Below, one piece after another: positions 56,201 to 61,111 of a stretch of DNA of 64,000 bases. Within the stretch, counting starts at the first letter, position 1. Every line of letters starts with the position of its first letter. The stretch spans positions 18,365,878-18,429,877 of the forward strand of contig OW203740.1 in NCBI GenBank assembly GCA_934045075.1, written 5' to 3'. Below the pieces are notes generated by a model. It had not been told where the DNA came from. It ran no database searches and saw only the letters and a list, made by a program, of their open reading frames with translations. Origin of the DNA: Yponomeuta sedellus. Taxonomy: Eukaryota > Arthropoda > Insecta > Lepidoptera > Yponomeutidae. The position numbers and the translations under genes are program-made.

Positions 56201-59200
56201 AGACCGAGATTTGCCAGTAGCCGCGATCCTAAACAACACTTTCGCTTGCACGTGTTAATCGTCATCATCAACCCATTACGTCCCCACCGAGGGGCACGGG
56301 TCTCTTCCCTGAGGAAAGTATAGGCCATACTCCACCACGGGGGCCAATTCCGGATAGGTGGAGGCTAGCAAGACTAGTGGCTGGTCTTACTGTCAGATGT
56401 TTTCAAGCCGCCCTAACGACTCTGACTTGGCTCAACGACTGCCATCTATCGACGGCAGCCGGCACCAACTGAATGAATGAATTAATGAATAACCATTTTA
56501 CCCATACATGCACTGAACGTGCCCTGCGTTGCTTAACGTTCGTGATCGTTTAAGATCACTCAGGCAGCCGGGGCTACGAGCGTTTCTGATAATTTTGTCA
56601 GTATTTACAGTATACTGCCTGAAGCTAAGTGAAGAAAAAAATAATAATGGAGCGACAGATGTATGTCAGAGCCGTGGCAAGCGTTAAACTTTGGTCTCTG
56701 CCTACCCCTGCGGGATACAGGCGTAATGTAATATGTGAAGTAAATGTTATCAGTTGTGCTAGTGTTGCAACTGATAGAGTCAGGAGTTTGCTCACTTAAA
56801 TAGATTTGCATTTCTAAAGGAAGGCCAATGAGACGAAATAAAGAATATAAACAAAGTTTCAGGGGTTCTAAACATTTTTATTTGAATAAATTATAGTTGT
56901 ACAAATTTCGGATTCCTTATTCTAATCGCTGTCGTCTGTATTAGTCAAACATGATACGCCGGAAGAGTTCTAGGCTGTCTAGAGCCGTCACGCTGTGATT
57001 CCATAATTAAAACCAACAATTAATTACAATAACAGCAAAAAACAACAATAAAATTAACGGTAACGGATTAATAAACACAATAAACTTAGTAAATACGGAA
57101 ACGAAAAAATACGTATCACTTCAAACGCAATCTAAACAGGAATGAACTATTATAGTTCACAAAATAGCGGATGACACCAAATGTTGACAACTGCCGTACT
57201 GAGAGTTTTCCTGTACCACGAAATACGCAACGACAGCTGTCATCGATCAAATGACACCATTACCCCATACGTTTGACAAGGACAGAGATAATAATCGCTC
57301 ACTATCGCAATGTAACTCAGTAACGGCCCGTTTGTTTACATTCTTTATCTCGTCTCATTGGCCTTCCTTTACGTAATTTTCATGTCACCTGTGTAAATAA
57401 TAGGCCTTATGTACCGTCAAATGCCTTGAAGACCCTTCAACCTCATGTATATTGACCGCACCGTCGTTTGTGCCGCGCAGGAGTCGCGCGTGATCCCGGG
57501 CGGGCAGCTGGCGCGCTGCGCGGCGGCCGGCGACCTAGCGCCGTTCGCCGCTGCCGCTTCGCTCGCCTCATTCGACGACAGGTATTATATCTACGGCGAG
57601 GCCGTTTGGATAAACGGTATTATTGTTTGTATGTTTTTTTCATGTTCATGATGTCCTTGACTGGTTACCAAAACTCAGGGCCTACAGTTCGGCCGCTGGG
57701 AGAGTACGATCCTGAAACCTGTCTGTTTCATATGACTAGTGATGGGAGATAATCGACGTTAGCATTCCTTACGTTATTCTTAACTAGTTTTTGCCACCGA
57801 CTCATGATTTATAAGTAAATAAATAAACTAGTAGGTATGTTATGTTACTATTTGTTGCACAAAATAATAAAACATAAATTTTATTAAACGAACTTAACCT
57901 AACTGAACATAAAATAATTATATGCATTTCATCATAATTTCCTGTTATCACTTGAATATTTTTTAATTTACGCCAATTTTGCAATGCGCTTTCATTTACC
58001 AGGCTGCAACAAATTATTAGAAATAAAAGCAAATTAGTGTAAAATATAACGACTGGCACGTTATTATTTTCATTTTTTTTGGTACATCACTCCAAAAAAA
58101 ATACGGTTGACATAACCTTGTAACAGCGTAGTACGGATTTTAGGCATCAACATTAAATATTGATTTCTTATTTATTTAAAATTTAAATTACTACGCAAAA
58201 TATTACACTGATTGTAAGTTTACATAATAGTGTAGTTTCAATGATAATTATTTGCTAGTAGGACAAATAGAACTTAATTTATCGAAAATTCAACGCCACT
58301 TCAAAGTTAGGTACGTAGTCCATTCCATCGTGACCTGTCAGGATCGTATTCTCCTAGCGGCCTTACATTAGACATTAGTCTGGGACCAGGCCCTAGAGTC
58401 TAATACTTACATAGATTTTCAATAGAATGAATGATAGAAGCACGACAATGGTTGTTATTTGCCTCAATTTGGTAGTCTACAAAGCAATAGGAGTACAATG
58501 TCATTCCAGGGGTACAACCCGCGCAAATTAAATAGGCATCTCGCGCGAAGAAGATCGAAACGCGCGATCGAGACCGGCTGCCGTTGACAGATGGCAGTCG
58601 TTAAGCCAAGTCAGAGGCCTTAGGGCGGCTTGAAAACTTCTGACAGTAAGACCGGCCGCTAGTCTTGCAAGCCTCTACCAATTCGGACTTGGCGCCCGTG
58701 GTGGAGTATGGCCTATACTTTCCTCAGGGAAGAGACCCGTGCCCTTCTGTGGGGAAGTAATGTTTTGATGTCTGAAACGCTTGTACTTCTCGCAGCATGT
58801 CCGACCGCCGCTCGCTCGTGTCCGTGGCCTCCGGCGTGTACGAAGAGATCGCTGACGCGCCGCTGGTCGCTCACCGCTCAGCTGTACCGGTAAATATGTT
58901 TTACATGACGCAGCTTTAGCAAAAGGGGCACAAACACAAATTAACACTATTATCCAAAAAATATTGGAACAAAAGCTTTGCTCCAATATTTTTGCACTAA
59001 AAATGTTTTAATAACATTTTTGTAGACTTTTAGTCCGGATCTACTTACGGGTGTTGTTATATCGGAAGAGTCCGACCAGGTTTCGCTCCGATTCGCAGAG
59101 ACGGAGCTCGCGTCGTCGGTTGCTGTTGTGCTTACGAAAGTTTTAGTTCAAAAATAACATTTTTAGTGCAAGTTCTACATTATTGCAGCATATGGGTATA

Positions 59201-61111
59201 CGTTCCTATAACGGTTCTCGAAACAGTGGTGGTAGCGGAGCGGTAGAACGCCGGCTTCTCGTTCGGGAGGTCGTGGGTTCGGATCCCGGCGTAGGTGCTT
59301 TGAGTGACTTTGTTTTCTAAGCTGCACACATTTGTAAAGTAACCAATACCATTCGCTAACGGTGGAGCAAAACACCGTGAAGAGTCGTCCTGGCGTGATT
59401 TCACGAAAAAAAATGAAATCTAATTAGCCTCTAAATAGGTTTTTAAATCTAATTAGTTTTTTAGGTATTCGCATTTTTGATCTTGAAAACCCCTCTTTTT
59501 TAATTTTTCTTATATTTCTTTGATTATAGTCTATGGTATAAAAGCAATGTCACTCCAAACCTAAGTGAGATGCAAGTTTTTCATTGTTTCTTGAGTGACT
59601 GACCCACTGACCCCCTGGGTGCAGGAGGTGGAGCCGACGTACGAGTCAGTGGCCGAGTGCGTGTACGCCACCATGCGGCGCGGCAAGCGCTGCCCGCCGC
59701 CGCCGCTGCCGCCGCCGCGGAAGCCTTTTGGGTGAGTACACGGGTTGTTAGGCGAGTGGACTGGCTTTTGAATGAACTGGCTTTTGGGTGAGTGAGTTGA
59801 CTTTCGGGGAGTGGACTGACGTTTTGGGTGAGTGGACTCGCTTTTGGGTGAGTAAACTGGCATTTGGGTGAGTGGACTGGCTTTTGGACGAGTGGACTGA
59901 CTTTTGGGTGAGTGAGTTGACTTTCGGGGAGTGGACTGACGTTTTGGGTGAGTGGACTCGCTTTTGGGTGAGTGAACTGGCATTTGGGTGAGTGGACTGG
60001 CTTTTGGACGAGTGGACTGGCTTTTGGGTGAGTGGACTGGCTTTTGGGTGAGTGGACTGGCTTTTGGGTGAGTGGACTGGCTTTTGGGAGAGCTATTGGG
60101 TGGCTTTTTGGCGCGTGTACTGTTGGACGTGTTTGAATAAACTGGCTTCAGGGTGAGCGCACTCACTTATGGGTGAGTCGGGTTGAGTGTCTGTGTGTGT
60201 AAAGAGAGACAGAGAGTGAGCGAGTGAGTGAACGAGTGAGATTGATATCTACTGCAACATAAATTTAAAGTGGAAATCGGTGTAGAATTCTAAGAATTGC
60301 CTTACCAACAGCGATTAGTAAAGTACATTGTAGGAATTGAGCCCAATCGCGCCCCAGCATCCGAAGCTGACTAATCCTCGCCTCCGCTCGCAGCACAACA
60401 AAACTGGGCGAATCCTGGAGCTCGCGCCTGAACAAAGCCGCCGGCGACGGCGTCACCCGCCACAGCTCGCTCGGCTCCCTGCCGCGCTGCTGCAGCGTCG
60501 GCTCCGCCAACTCCGCTCACTCCGAGGGGTACAAGGTCAAGACGCTGCCGAAACCCGACCGCAAGACCTTCAACGTCTTCCGGAAACGCCTCAAAAGCGA
60601 CTCCAGACCCTCCGAGCCCAAGTCCCCGGAGACGAAGGAGAACCCCGACGAGACCAAAAAGAAAAAGTTCGATTTCACGCCCACCAAGGAGCTGTTCAAA
60701 AACTTCAGAAAAATCAAGAGCCTGAAGATCAAGACCGGGAGTAATCTGTCGAAGATAGGCGAGACGAAGAGCTGCGAGTTTTTGGACGAGACTGAGCATG
60801 TGAGTACTAATACTTGCAGCAGTCGGTGTTCGAAATCCGTGGAGTGTATAGAGGGGTCGACCAGCGAAGATTATCTGGATGACAGTGACGCCACGGACTT
60901 GTCGTTGGAACTCGACGATGACGCGGTAGCGTCTCTGTCTCTTCCGCAGGATATTGTAGCTCTCATACTGCGAGGCCGCGAAAGAATCGATTCCATAGGC
61001 ATAAAACAGCAATTAGCCGAGGACGACTACATGCCAATGTCGCCCATAGTTGCGCCCACGCCTATAGAACAGCACTATATCGTCATGTCGCCGAGGACCA
61101 ATATCGCTTGA
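31799..61111 (+). CDS. PH-PTB docking protein, DOK/IRS family
   Basis: Eight exons with consistent phases total 1,815 nt (604 residues): 31799-31861, 31932-32217, 37827-38028, 46444-46687, 57481-57581, 58796-58889, 59625-59731, 60394-61111. Residues about 1-115 form a PH domain (GYLEVKYPF, WKRQWCILRPSW, ending SSHEAQLWMDKVKNLL). About 116-230 form an IRS-type PTB domain (YSVSVGVTDLSQRC, LTSRLLVPWTSVRDV, then GAGTLALRTPLAPAL). The C-terminus is disordered with SH2 sites (VYEEI, PTYESV, CVYATM), a polyproline run, a basic stretch, and two YxxM motifs (YMPM, YIVM) for PI3-kinase p85. Family knowledge: such adaptors carry signals from receptor tyrosine kinases at the membrane. Size favours DOK; YxxM motifs also occur in IRS/chico. 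Confidence 0.8.
31932..32217 (+). CDS. PH-PTB gene exon 2 (PH domain)
   Basis: Starts TWKRQWCILRPSW after GTTCAG and ends one base into a codon at GTGAGT (32218). It closes with the PH C-terminal helix around the invariant tryptophan (AQLWMDKV). The frame stays open for 120 more codons into intron, which I read as chance plus repeat sequence. Confidence 0.85.
32580..32700 (+). pseudogene. LINE C-terminal fragment
   Basis: After the stop at 32580 the text encodes WPELEAAANHSQKWKSVVEA and LCSARS, then stop and GTTAAGGGACCAAAG, a pattern familiar from ends of insect LINE ORF2. Confidence 0.4.
33816..34521 (-). pseudogene. Jockey-like LINE, 3' end with reverse-transcriptase C-terminus
   Basis: The minus frame (34521-34015) has no proper start and encodes the end of ORF2 of a jockey-clade element (FHSLMSYGILLWG, LQKRAIRFIYRL, NVNTRNKHKL). 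A 200-bp 3' UTR follows and ends in ATTTC repeats at about 33816-33836. The same 3' UTR text recurs at 54470-54560, and a short bit at 3500-3560. Confidence 0.8.
35407..35798. mobile_element. MITE-like element with ACAGGGTGTC inverted ends
   Basis: ACAGGGTGTCACA at 35407 and GAGACACCCTGT ending 35798, with TATA on both sides as a possible duplication. No coding capacity. Confidence 0.6.
36691..36891. mobile_element. MITE M1, copy 1
   Basis: Ends TGTTAGCTTTTAGAATATAC and (inverted) AATATTCTAAAAGCTAACA. A second copy with the same ends lies at 44101-44277. Confidence 0.7.
37071..37440 (+). mobile_element. SINE S2, full-length copy
   Basis: Head GGTGGTAGCTCAGTGGGTAG and GGTTCAATCCTC, body AACATCGTGAGGAAACCC, AGGATGGTATAGGTGCTGGG, tail CCATCTAGTCTGAGTGGAG. 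About 370 bp, reverse of 14553-14921. Confidence 0.8.
37827..38028 (+). CDS. PH-PTB gene exon 3 (PTB domain)
   Basis: SGSALRDTYSVSV to CLLHVD, acceptor TTCTAG, donor GTACGA. The donor segment is tandemly repeated at 75-bp steps after it. Confidence 0.85.
37991..38324 (+). repeat. 75-bp array of PTB exon end plus donor
   Basis: TTGACAACACCTGCCTACTG...GTAGACAG|GTACGATA...CCACTTACAACGTTGGAGAG starts at 37998, 38073, 38148, 38223 and 38296. The first is the working exon end. The array is interrupted by element B and continues for about 35 bp at 42886-42920 (ACGATAAAGGACTCTTTGCC). Confidence 0.92.
38325..38407 (-). repeat. 3' LTR of element B (83 bp)
   Basis: On the minus strand begins TGTTATAGTGGG and ends CAAACATAATA; contains AATAAA and a TCAGTC initiator-like site. 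Exact match to 42803-42885. Confidence 0.85.
38748..42737 (-). CDS. Gag-pol polyprotein of element B
   Basis: A single 1,329-residue frame, ATG at 42737. Gag region to about residue 285 ends with an Arg/Gly-rich stretch and two Cys-rich motifs, CEKCSEWHGIHVRC and the knuckle CYRCDRMGHYAKCC. Protease active site LDSGAETSV is near 327. Reverse transcriptase follows, with YIDDLLVYG near 597, then RNase H (SVDASSYGLGA). Integrase comes next, with the HHCC zinc part (HLGIEKSKRR...CDTCQ) and the core around TDIFE and SDNGRQY. Gag and pol in one frame without frameshift or stop is a minority layout in the group. All domains look intact. Confidence 0.93.
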   Translation of the reverse strand: MSLCIQQPEPLQELGNLAVNWREFITSFDYYLVAAGNADAKSNEKCALFLHCIGKYGREISKEFDIDVSTIKYDDLIKKFENRCDPTLNVNYERHIFFETYQNNDTFDKFLSDIKIKSKSCDFGTLRESLIVTQLIRGLKDSQMREKLLARTKLNLEEATSWCRAAERASEQAAACGSAPRRGEGGSTAAPAIEEVARGSAGRRRGGRGRGRGRRPGGAADGPPAGSRYESSSQRRVNKCEKCSEWHGIHVRCPAFSVKCYRCDRMGHYAKCCRAKIVHELVDETGENCEDDDGEFLIYNISIHATDNETSASWYQSVLVNDNPVRFKLDSGAETSVMSLRSFREAGFSHDILRKTKTILKEISKHQLPVVGYFNAQLKHNDLTSEQKIFVLDVECSNLLGLNACTALKMITRINEVKQYKIDDSIFEGIGCLPNKCKISVEENASPVVNSTRKIPIKLRPRLKDELDKMEKLGIIIREEGPTDWVSSIVIVERPNNSLRLCLDPFYLNKAVRRSHFQLPTLEEIVSDLEGATYFSKLDAQKGFWMLQLDSPSSKLCTFSTPFGRYRFLRMPFGIKSASEIFHSEMAKIFQTAGVAVYIDDLLVYGKTRKEHDARLEEVIKRATKNGVKFNKEKCIFGVTEISFLGHIFDANGMRPDNNRVKAIMEIAQPNNKKELERFLGITNYLARFIPNFTDETVPLRALLKQDHEFEWCKTHEKCFNKIKEKISKAPVLRYYSPREDVTLSVDASSYGLGACLLQSGQPVAYASRTLTQNESRWAQIEKELLAIVFGCTRFHQYIYGHDQIIVETDHKPLESIFKKPLNDTPSRLQRMLLKLQAYSLKITYKPGKHMHIADALSRAPIETGSNKEIFDDVTIHVNSLLQNVSVTQDKLEVIGNETKKDESLQYIQKYYENGWPEVKENIHDLAKQYWTIRGDIHAVNGILFRNHQIIIPKSLRKELLDRVHEGHLGIEKSKRRARDVIWWPGIGSEVEQLVQRCDTCQRHRAAQRREPLEPHARPALPWQVLATDIFEIKQKHYLLVVDYYSKYFEVAPLPNLTSSMVINQLKNIFARHGIPNKLVSDNGRQYCSHEFENFASTWEFEHVTSSPLYPRSNGLAERFVQTVKRLLIKSQEQKCDWQLAFLNFRNTPIAGEEFSPSQLLMGRRLNTRLPATDNALVPKNINRDQLLIKRDTNTNKSKMHYDRGTRQLKSLQSGEKVRMRDNGVWIKAKVIGIARGDRSYWLETENGGRFRRNRAHILKQLPDNDLVDPSSRAHIYLDGPPETETCTDKPAPDVSHSGEGSTSDAFLGHYQTRSGRIVKPPKRLIVDM
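42803..42885 (-). repeat. 5' LTR of element B (83 bp)
   Basis: Identical to 38325-38407 and directly followed (minus strand) by TGGTGTCAGGTG at 42802-42791. Confidence 0.85.
44101..44277. mobile_element. MITE M1, copy 2
   Basis: TGTTAGCTTTTAAAATATAC at the left and TATATTCTAAAAGCTAACA at the right; interior differs in part from copy 1. Confidence 0.7.
44640..44935 (-). mobile_element. SINE S3
   Basis: Inverted: GTTAGAAAACAATGTCATTG, GAACCTACGACCTTCCGAAT, CCGGTCCGCTACC; and GGAAAACATTGTGGAGAAAC beyond. Confidence 0.6.
45916..46330. repeat. Two or three short LINE/Helitron-like tails in tandem
   Basis: ATTATTATGAGTATAAATGTG, ATATTATAAATGTGAAAGTT and ATATTATAAAGGCGAAAGTT begin similar blocks (with CGGATT, GAAACTTTT). 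A very common insect repeat text; family not fixed. Confidence 0.55.
46444..46687 (+). CDS. PH-PTB gene exon 4 (PTB end and low-complexity linker)
   Basis: SFGQGAGTLALRTPLAPAL finishes the PTB fold, then an Ala/Arg/Gly-rich linker with RRLSRSDGDL and EVSLDDTDLL. Very GC-rich against AT-rich flanks; donor GTGGGT. Confidence 0.85.
47296..47424 (+). repeat. 5' LTR of element C
   Basis: TGTAATAGTATAAG ... CGTCCTTACA; holds CCTATTTAAGA and AATAAATGAG. Exact match to the 3' LTR. Confidence 0.92.
47425..47439 (+). promoter_or_regulatory. Primer-binding site of element C
   Basis: TGGCGACCCTTTGCC directly after the 5' LTR. The TGGCGACC start is like sites used with tRNA-Arg; tRNA not verified. Confidence 0.6.
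47536..47862 (+). CDS. Small single-pass membrane protein ORF between LTR and gag (element C)
   Basis: ATG in AAAAATGTG context 111 bases after the LTR opens 108 codons. A polar N-terminus (about 1-35, with NGAGNSAST) is followed by a strong hydrophobic segment at about 37-57 (VMMIILALLLIAAIFFF). Next comes a Cys/His/Arg-rich juxtamembrane run (YKCYRNCHH), then a basic tail with a CSSCGNN pair and SGDDVQMKP at the end. The positive flank after the helix predicts C-terminus in the cytosol. It is neither gag-like nor a usual env (too short, no furin site, before gag). Position at the head of the genomic RNA means it would be translated first. I do not recognise it; it may be a captured host gene or an accessory factor for budding or membrane targeting. 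Confidence 0.6.
   Translation: MCNSKTERKEEVFINQNGAGNSASTEQLQYHISAISTVMMIILALLLIAAIFFFYKCYRNCHHTWINNQMLRQNLRRSFSVHRTSAPPVTCSSCGNNPRSGDDVQMKP
48031..49248 (+). CDS. Gag of element C, RG-rich, no zinc knuckle
   Basis: 405 residues from ATG 48031. The N-terminal 100 residues are a predicted coiled coil (LVKLSYEKRTLERLRGKLNE). A gag-capsid-like helical region follows to about 290 (LRQDQRSIDEFGKELSELF). The C-terminal 110 residues are an Arg/Gly-rich tract (FRGSRRGSSS, VRGRGY, FHRGRGG) in place of the CX2CX4HX4C knuckle. Such RG tracts bind RNA in other proteins, so it probably does the nucleocapsid job. The gag end overlaps pol by 71 nt; AAG TTT TTT CGT GAC TAA is the terminal run. Confidence 0.85.
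   Translation: MAEDLSIILVKLKSIRDNLVKLSYEKRTLERLRGKLNEANTVYEEYKLLIIEIEKQIASKKLSGENLTLIKKYCERVKELINFIRDFCNKTYREASTSDLKLSHSEKSKMEFDLKTALSLLPVLNNDDATTKQLIDGVEYYASILSSQQCKTNLINFVLKSRLSQAAKLKLKTSYNTVQELISDMRSILLPKKSPVALQNKLQTLRQDQRSIDEFGKELSELFMDLTISQADGKVESLNILQPLNEKQAIKRFADGLRNRRLGTIIAARNFDSLRDAIQVAIDEDTTATPTGNIMTFHRGQKSFRGSRRGSSSRAYNAPVRGRGYHNYQNRFHRGGSSTFHRGRGGNQQYGRGQSSPFRGRYTNFDRNTYQHSGRNGQINTMSGDSNTSEIETAPSTEEHKFFRD
49241..52963 (+). CDS. Pol of element C (protease, RT, RNase H, integrase)
   Basis: About 1,240 residues in the +1 frame relative to gag; the frame is open from 49178, and the first ATG is 49262, so fusion by frameshift is likely. Protease LIDTGASVS is at about 31-37 with ILGRDFL near 105. 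Reverse transcriptase follows, with YLDDLIIFG at about 466. Between TAF and RMPMG there are about 26 residues where relatives have about 10, flanked by two SGQY copies. RNase H starts QTDASNYSLGAV. Integrase has HAGIRRMYNNIK...CDKCQ, DVVGPLD and TDRGTEF. No internal stop. Confidence 0.93.
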   Translation: MTNNNNNMFYASDNMCCIQLRLDCYWQQFLIDTGASVSAIEYKHVSQLNIPIHREPYCINGIGGKLEAIGYVYLTLGTSLNTSDQLQENKFYVFESLPFNGILGRDFLKKHKAIINFKSDSISLCNSAGNIITMPIDKKKEGIKQVFILPSRSETIHYIKTDMSEECLICATELYEGVFLASTLVKPKNGMIPILVLNTTEKEICLDKIQPTFCQINEYDICSFDKCDKISADRVKKLFELLQLKHLNSEEKETIENICAKYSDIFLLPGDKLTTTNIYNHRITLKPNVEPVYTKPYRLPYSQKSEINKQISNLLNEGIIEPCQSEWASPILLVQKKKMNDISGEKKWRLVIDYRKLNNIIQDDKFPLPNINEILDSLSGSIYFTTLDLSSGYYQCELDPECRKYTAFCSGQYRVSENDSQNCKASLSGQYQMTRMPMGLKTSPNSFSKMMTIAMSGLTYEKCLVYLDDLIIFGKSLSDHNKNLLDVFGRLREVNLKLNPFKCDFLKQNILYLGHVISGDGVLPDPEKIQALKNWPVPKNVVEVVRFVAFANYYRKFIKNFAKSAYYLTRLTKKNMQFNWDENCQKCFEDLKAKIVSSPILQYPDFRENKKFILQTDASNYSLGAVICNEDKRPIAFASRNMNKSELNYPTIEKELLAIVWAVKHFRPYLYGRKFLIQTDHKPLMYLFGMRDPSSRLMKFRIILEEYDFEIEYIKGKENIIADAMSRLRITSQELKEMNGSVNVMTRSQLRKNEEDQISRSAIVTTDDRPAQPKVVEIYSKPKISVELRFTDREILNKLKSEKEIEIENKVFCFAPRRMILFINPVSQSQLTPDAFVRELKSFCEKINVHELIFERNIKYDNFTKEIVKEIKKNKDWSGPRLCILNNIKRIENKDDRRVILNDFHLLPTSGHAGIRRMYNNIKQNYFWPGLEKDVKDFIKKCDKCQKFKHSSHYVKEPMTITSTATSAMQTVFLDVVGPLDRDDNNFSYILTIQCELSKYVEAYAMVSKSAEEVARTFVSNFILRFGIPEKITTDRGTEFLSSIFKEVCKLLNITTLNSTAYHHQTIGSLENTHKNLGNYLRMQADNHMGSWSTWLSFWCFSYNTSVHTVTQYTPFELVFGKKCNIPSNLTKDKVDPLYNCDNYPLELKYRIQTAQKEARQNLVDSKIKRKLKYDQNSNSVTYNKGDLILVKNETGNKLQRIYNGPYEVIKDVAPNVEIAKHGKIDLVHKNRTKLYNQPS
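53034..53162 (+). repeat. 3' LTR of element C
   Basis: Identical to 47296-47424; preceded by purine-rich GGGTAAGG. Confidence 0.92.
53236..54180 (-). mobile_element. 5'-truncated non-LTR retrotransposon with 60-nt poly(A)
   Basis: A run of 60 T (53236-53295) is the poly(A) tail on the minus strand. The 15-bp ACGGACAGACAGACC occurs directly before it (53221-53235) and again at 54181-54195, a textbook target-site duplication. The body is strongly GC-rich, unlike everything around it, and carries a 220-codon minus frame (54051-53389). Such GC-rich 3' parts occur in R1-clade elements of moths; clade not established. Confidence 0.85.
53389..54051 (-). CDS. Uncertain ORF in the truncated non-LTR element
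   Basis: 220 codons from ATG 54051, rich in Gly, Arg and Pro (RKRARLVPVGPEWPPGRGG; TCGACGDRDAW). No reverse-transcriptase motif. High GC makes long frames likely by chance in several registers, so this may be C-terminal ORF2 remnant or non-coding 3' region. Confidence 0.3.
   Translation of the reverse strand: MGSCWPAAKNLAGGVAWALFHFVERDPGDQPNEGPTGGGAAARKRARLVPVGPEWPPGRGGSGDSPRPSRRAGRRPCVFRGCLLARRGPARSLTAFSAFREVLVGDVTGLTCGACGDRDAWAPTRLNEEVRRPPRLIDRLAMGWRGRRVGAYGGQDHTHLAPMRSNEEMRRFLAPSSSTDGAEAPPKECPKGRPQTGSRKCAQAFPWPRPLRCEGTPQEF
55105..55215 (+). mobile_element. SINE S1
   Basis: CCTATTAGCTCAGTTGGAAA, GGGTTCGAATCCCGGCATGG and the AATTTTTAGCC tail, as at 22055. Confidence 0.75.
55301..55400. repeat. 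Inverted repeat, 21-nt perfect arms
   Basis: CATAGTTATATATTAAACGG G and its reverse complement; GAGTAGTATTATT lies on both outer sides (55264 and 55405), as a target duplication would. Confidence 0.6.
55433..55786. repeat. (TATG)n tetranucleotide tract, about 340 bp
   Basis: Nearly unbroken TATG/ATGT units with only a few imperfections. All long frames here are artefacts. Confidence 0.97.
55801..55854. repeat. Perfect hairpin, 25-nt arms
   Basis: CGCAAGTACAACCACAAATA CGTCA pairs after a 4-nt loop with TGACGTATTTGTGGTTGCACTTGCG, one mismatch at most. Confidence 0.8.
56262..56585 (+). repeat. LINE-tail repeat Z, copy 3
   Basis: CATCATCAACCCATTACGTC CCCACCGAGGGGCACGGG, CATACTCCACCACGGGGGCC, GCCGGGGCTACGAGCG; divergent from copies 1 and 2. 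Confidence 0.7.
56815..57371. mobile_element. Non-autonomous DNA element with about 40-bp inverted ends
   Basis: TAAAGGAAGGCCAATGAGAC GAAATAAAGAAT at the left and its near-perfect reverse complement at 57331-57371; 557 bp, no ORF. Confidence 0.7.
57481..57581 (+). CDS. PH-PTB gene exon 5
   Basis: ESRVIPGGQLARCAAAGD to SFDD, acceptor CGCGCAG, donor GTATTA. Confidence 0.75.
58376..58540 (-). repeat. Unassigned dispersed repeat U, copy 2
   Basis: ACCAGGCCCTAGAGTC, TTTTCAATAGAATG, CAAAGCAATAGGAGTACAAT GTCATTCC mirror 24840-24990. Confidence 0.6.
58575..58760 (-). repeat. LINE-tail repeat Z, inverted fragment
   Basis: GGCAGTCGTTAAGCCAAGTC, GCCCGTGGTGGAGTATGGCC, ending just before the acceptor of exon 6. 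Confidence 0.7.
58796..58889 (+). CDS. PH-PTB gene exon 6
   Basis: MSDRRSLVSVASGVYEEIAD to RSAVP, acceptor CTCGCAG, donor GTAAAT; GVYEEI is an SH2-type phosphotyrosine site. Confidence 0.75.
59226..59400 (+). mobile_element. SINE S3
   Basis: GGTGGTAGCGGAGCGGTAGA, GGGTTCGGATCCCGGCG, GACTTTGTTTTCTAAGC. Confidence 0.7.
59625..59731 (+). CDS. PH-PTB gene exon 7
   Basis: EVEPTYESVAECVYATMRRG then a polyproline segment (PPPPLPPPRKP, an SH3-type ligand) and PF; acceptor GTGCAG, donor GTGAGT, repeated at 21-bp steps downstream. Confidence 0.8.
59732..60175 (+). repeat. 21-bp minisatellite of splice donor of exon 7
   Basis: GGCTTTTGGGTGAGTGGACT, which contains exon end CTTTTGG plus donor GTGAGT, repeats about 19 times with variants, grouped in a larger about 125-bp repeat (59790-59910, 59915-60035). 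Confidence 0.92.
60394..61111 (+). CDS. PH-PTB gene exon 8 (C-terminal tail)
   Basis: From TTKLGESWSSRLNKA to PRTNIA and TGA. Contains a Lys-rich segment (TKKKKFDFTPTKELF), an acidic segment (STSEDYLDDSDATDL) and YMPM and YIVM near the end. Confidence 0.85.

Larger units (their letters stand above)
54196..57480. other. PH-PTB intron 4, distal part
   Basis: Holds LINE and SINE scraps (54470-54905), SINE S1 (55105), an inverted repeat (55301/55400), the (TATG)n tract, a hairpin (55801), LINE-tail Z (56262) and a TIR element (56815). No exon recognised. Confidence 0.6.
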
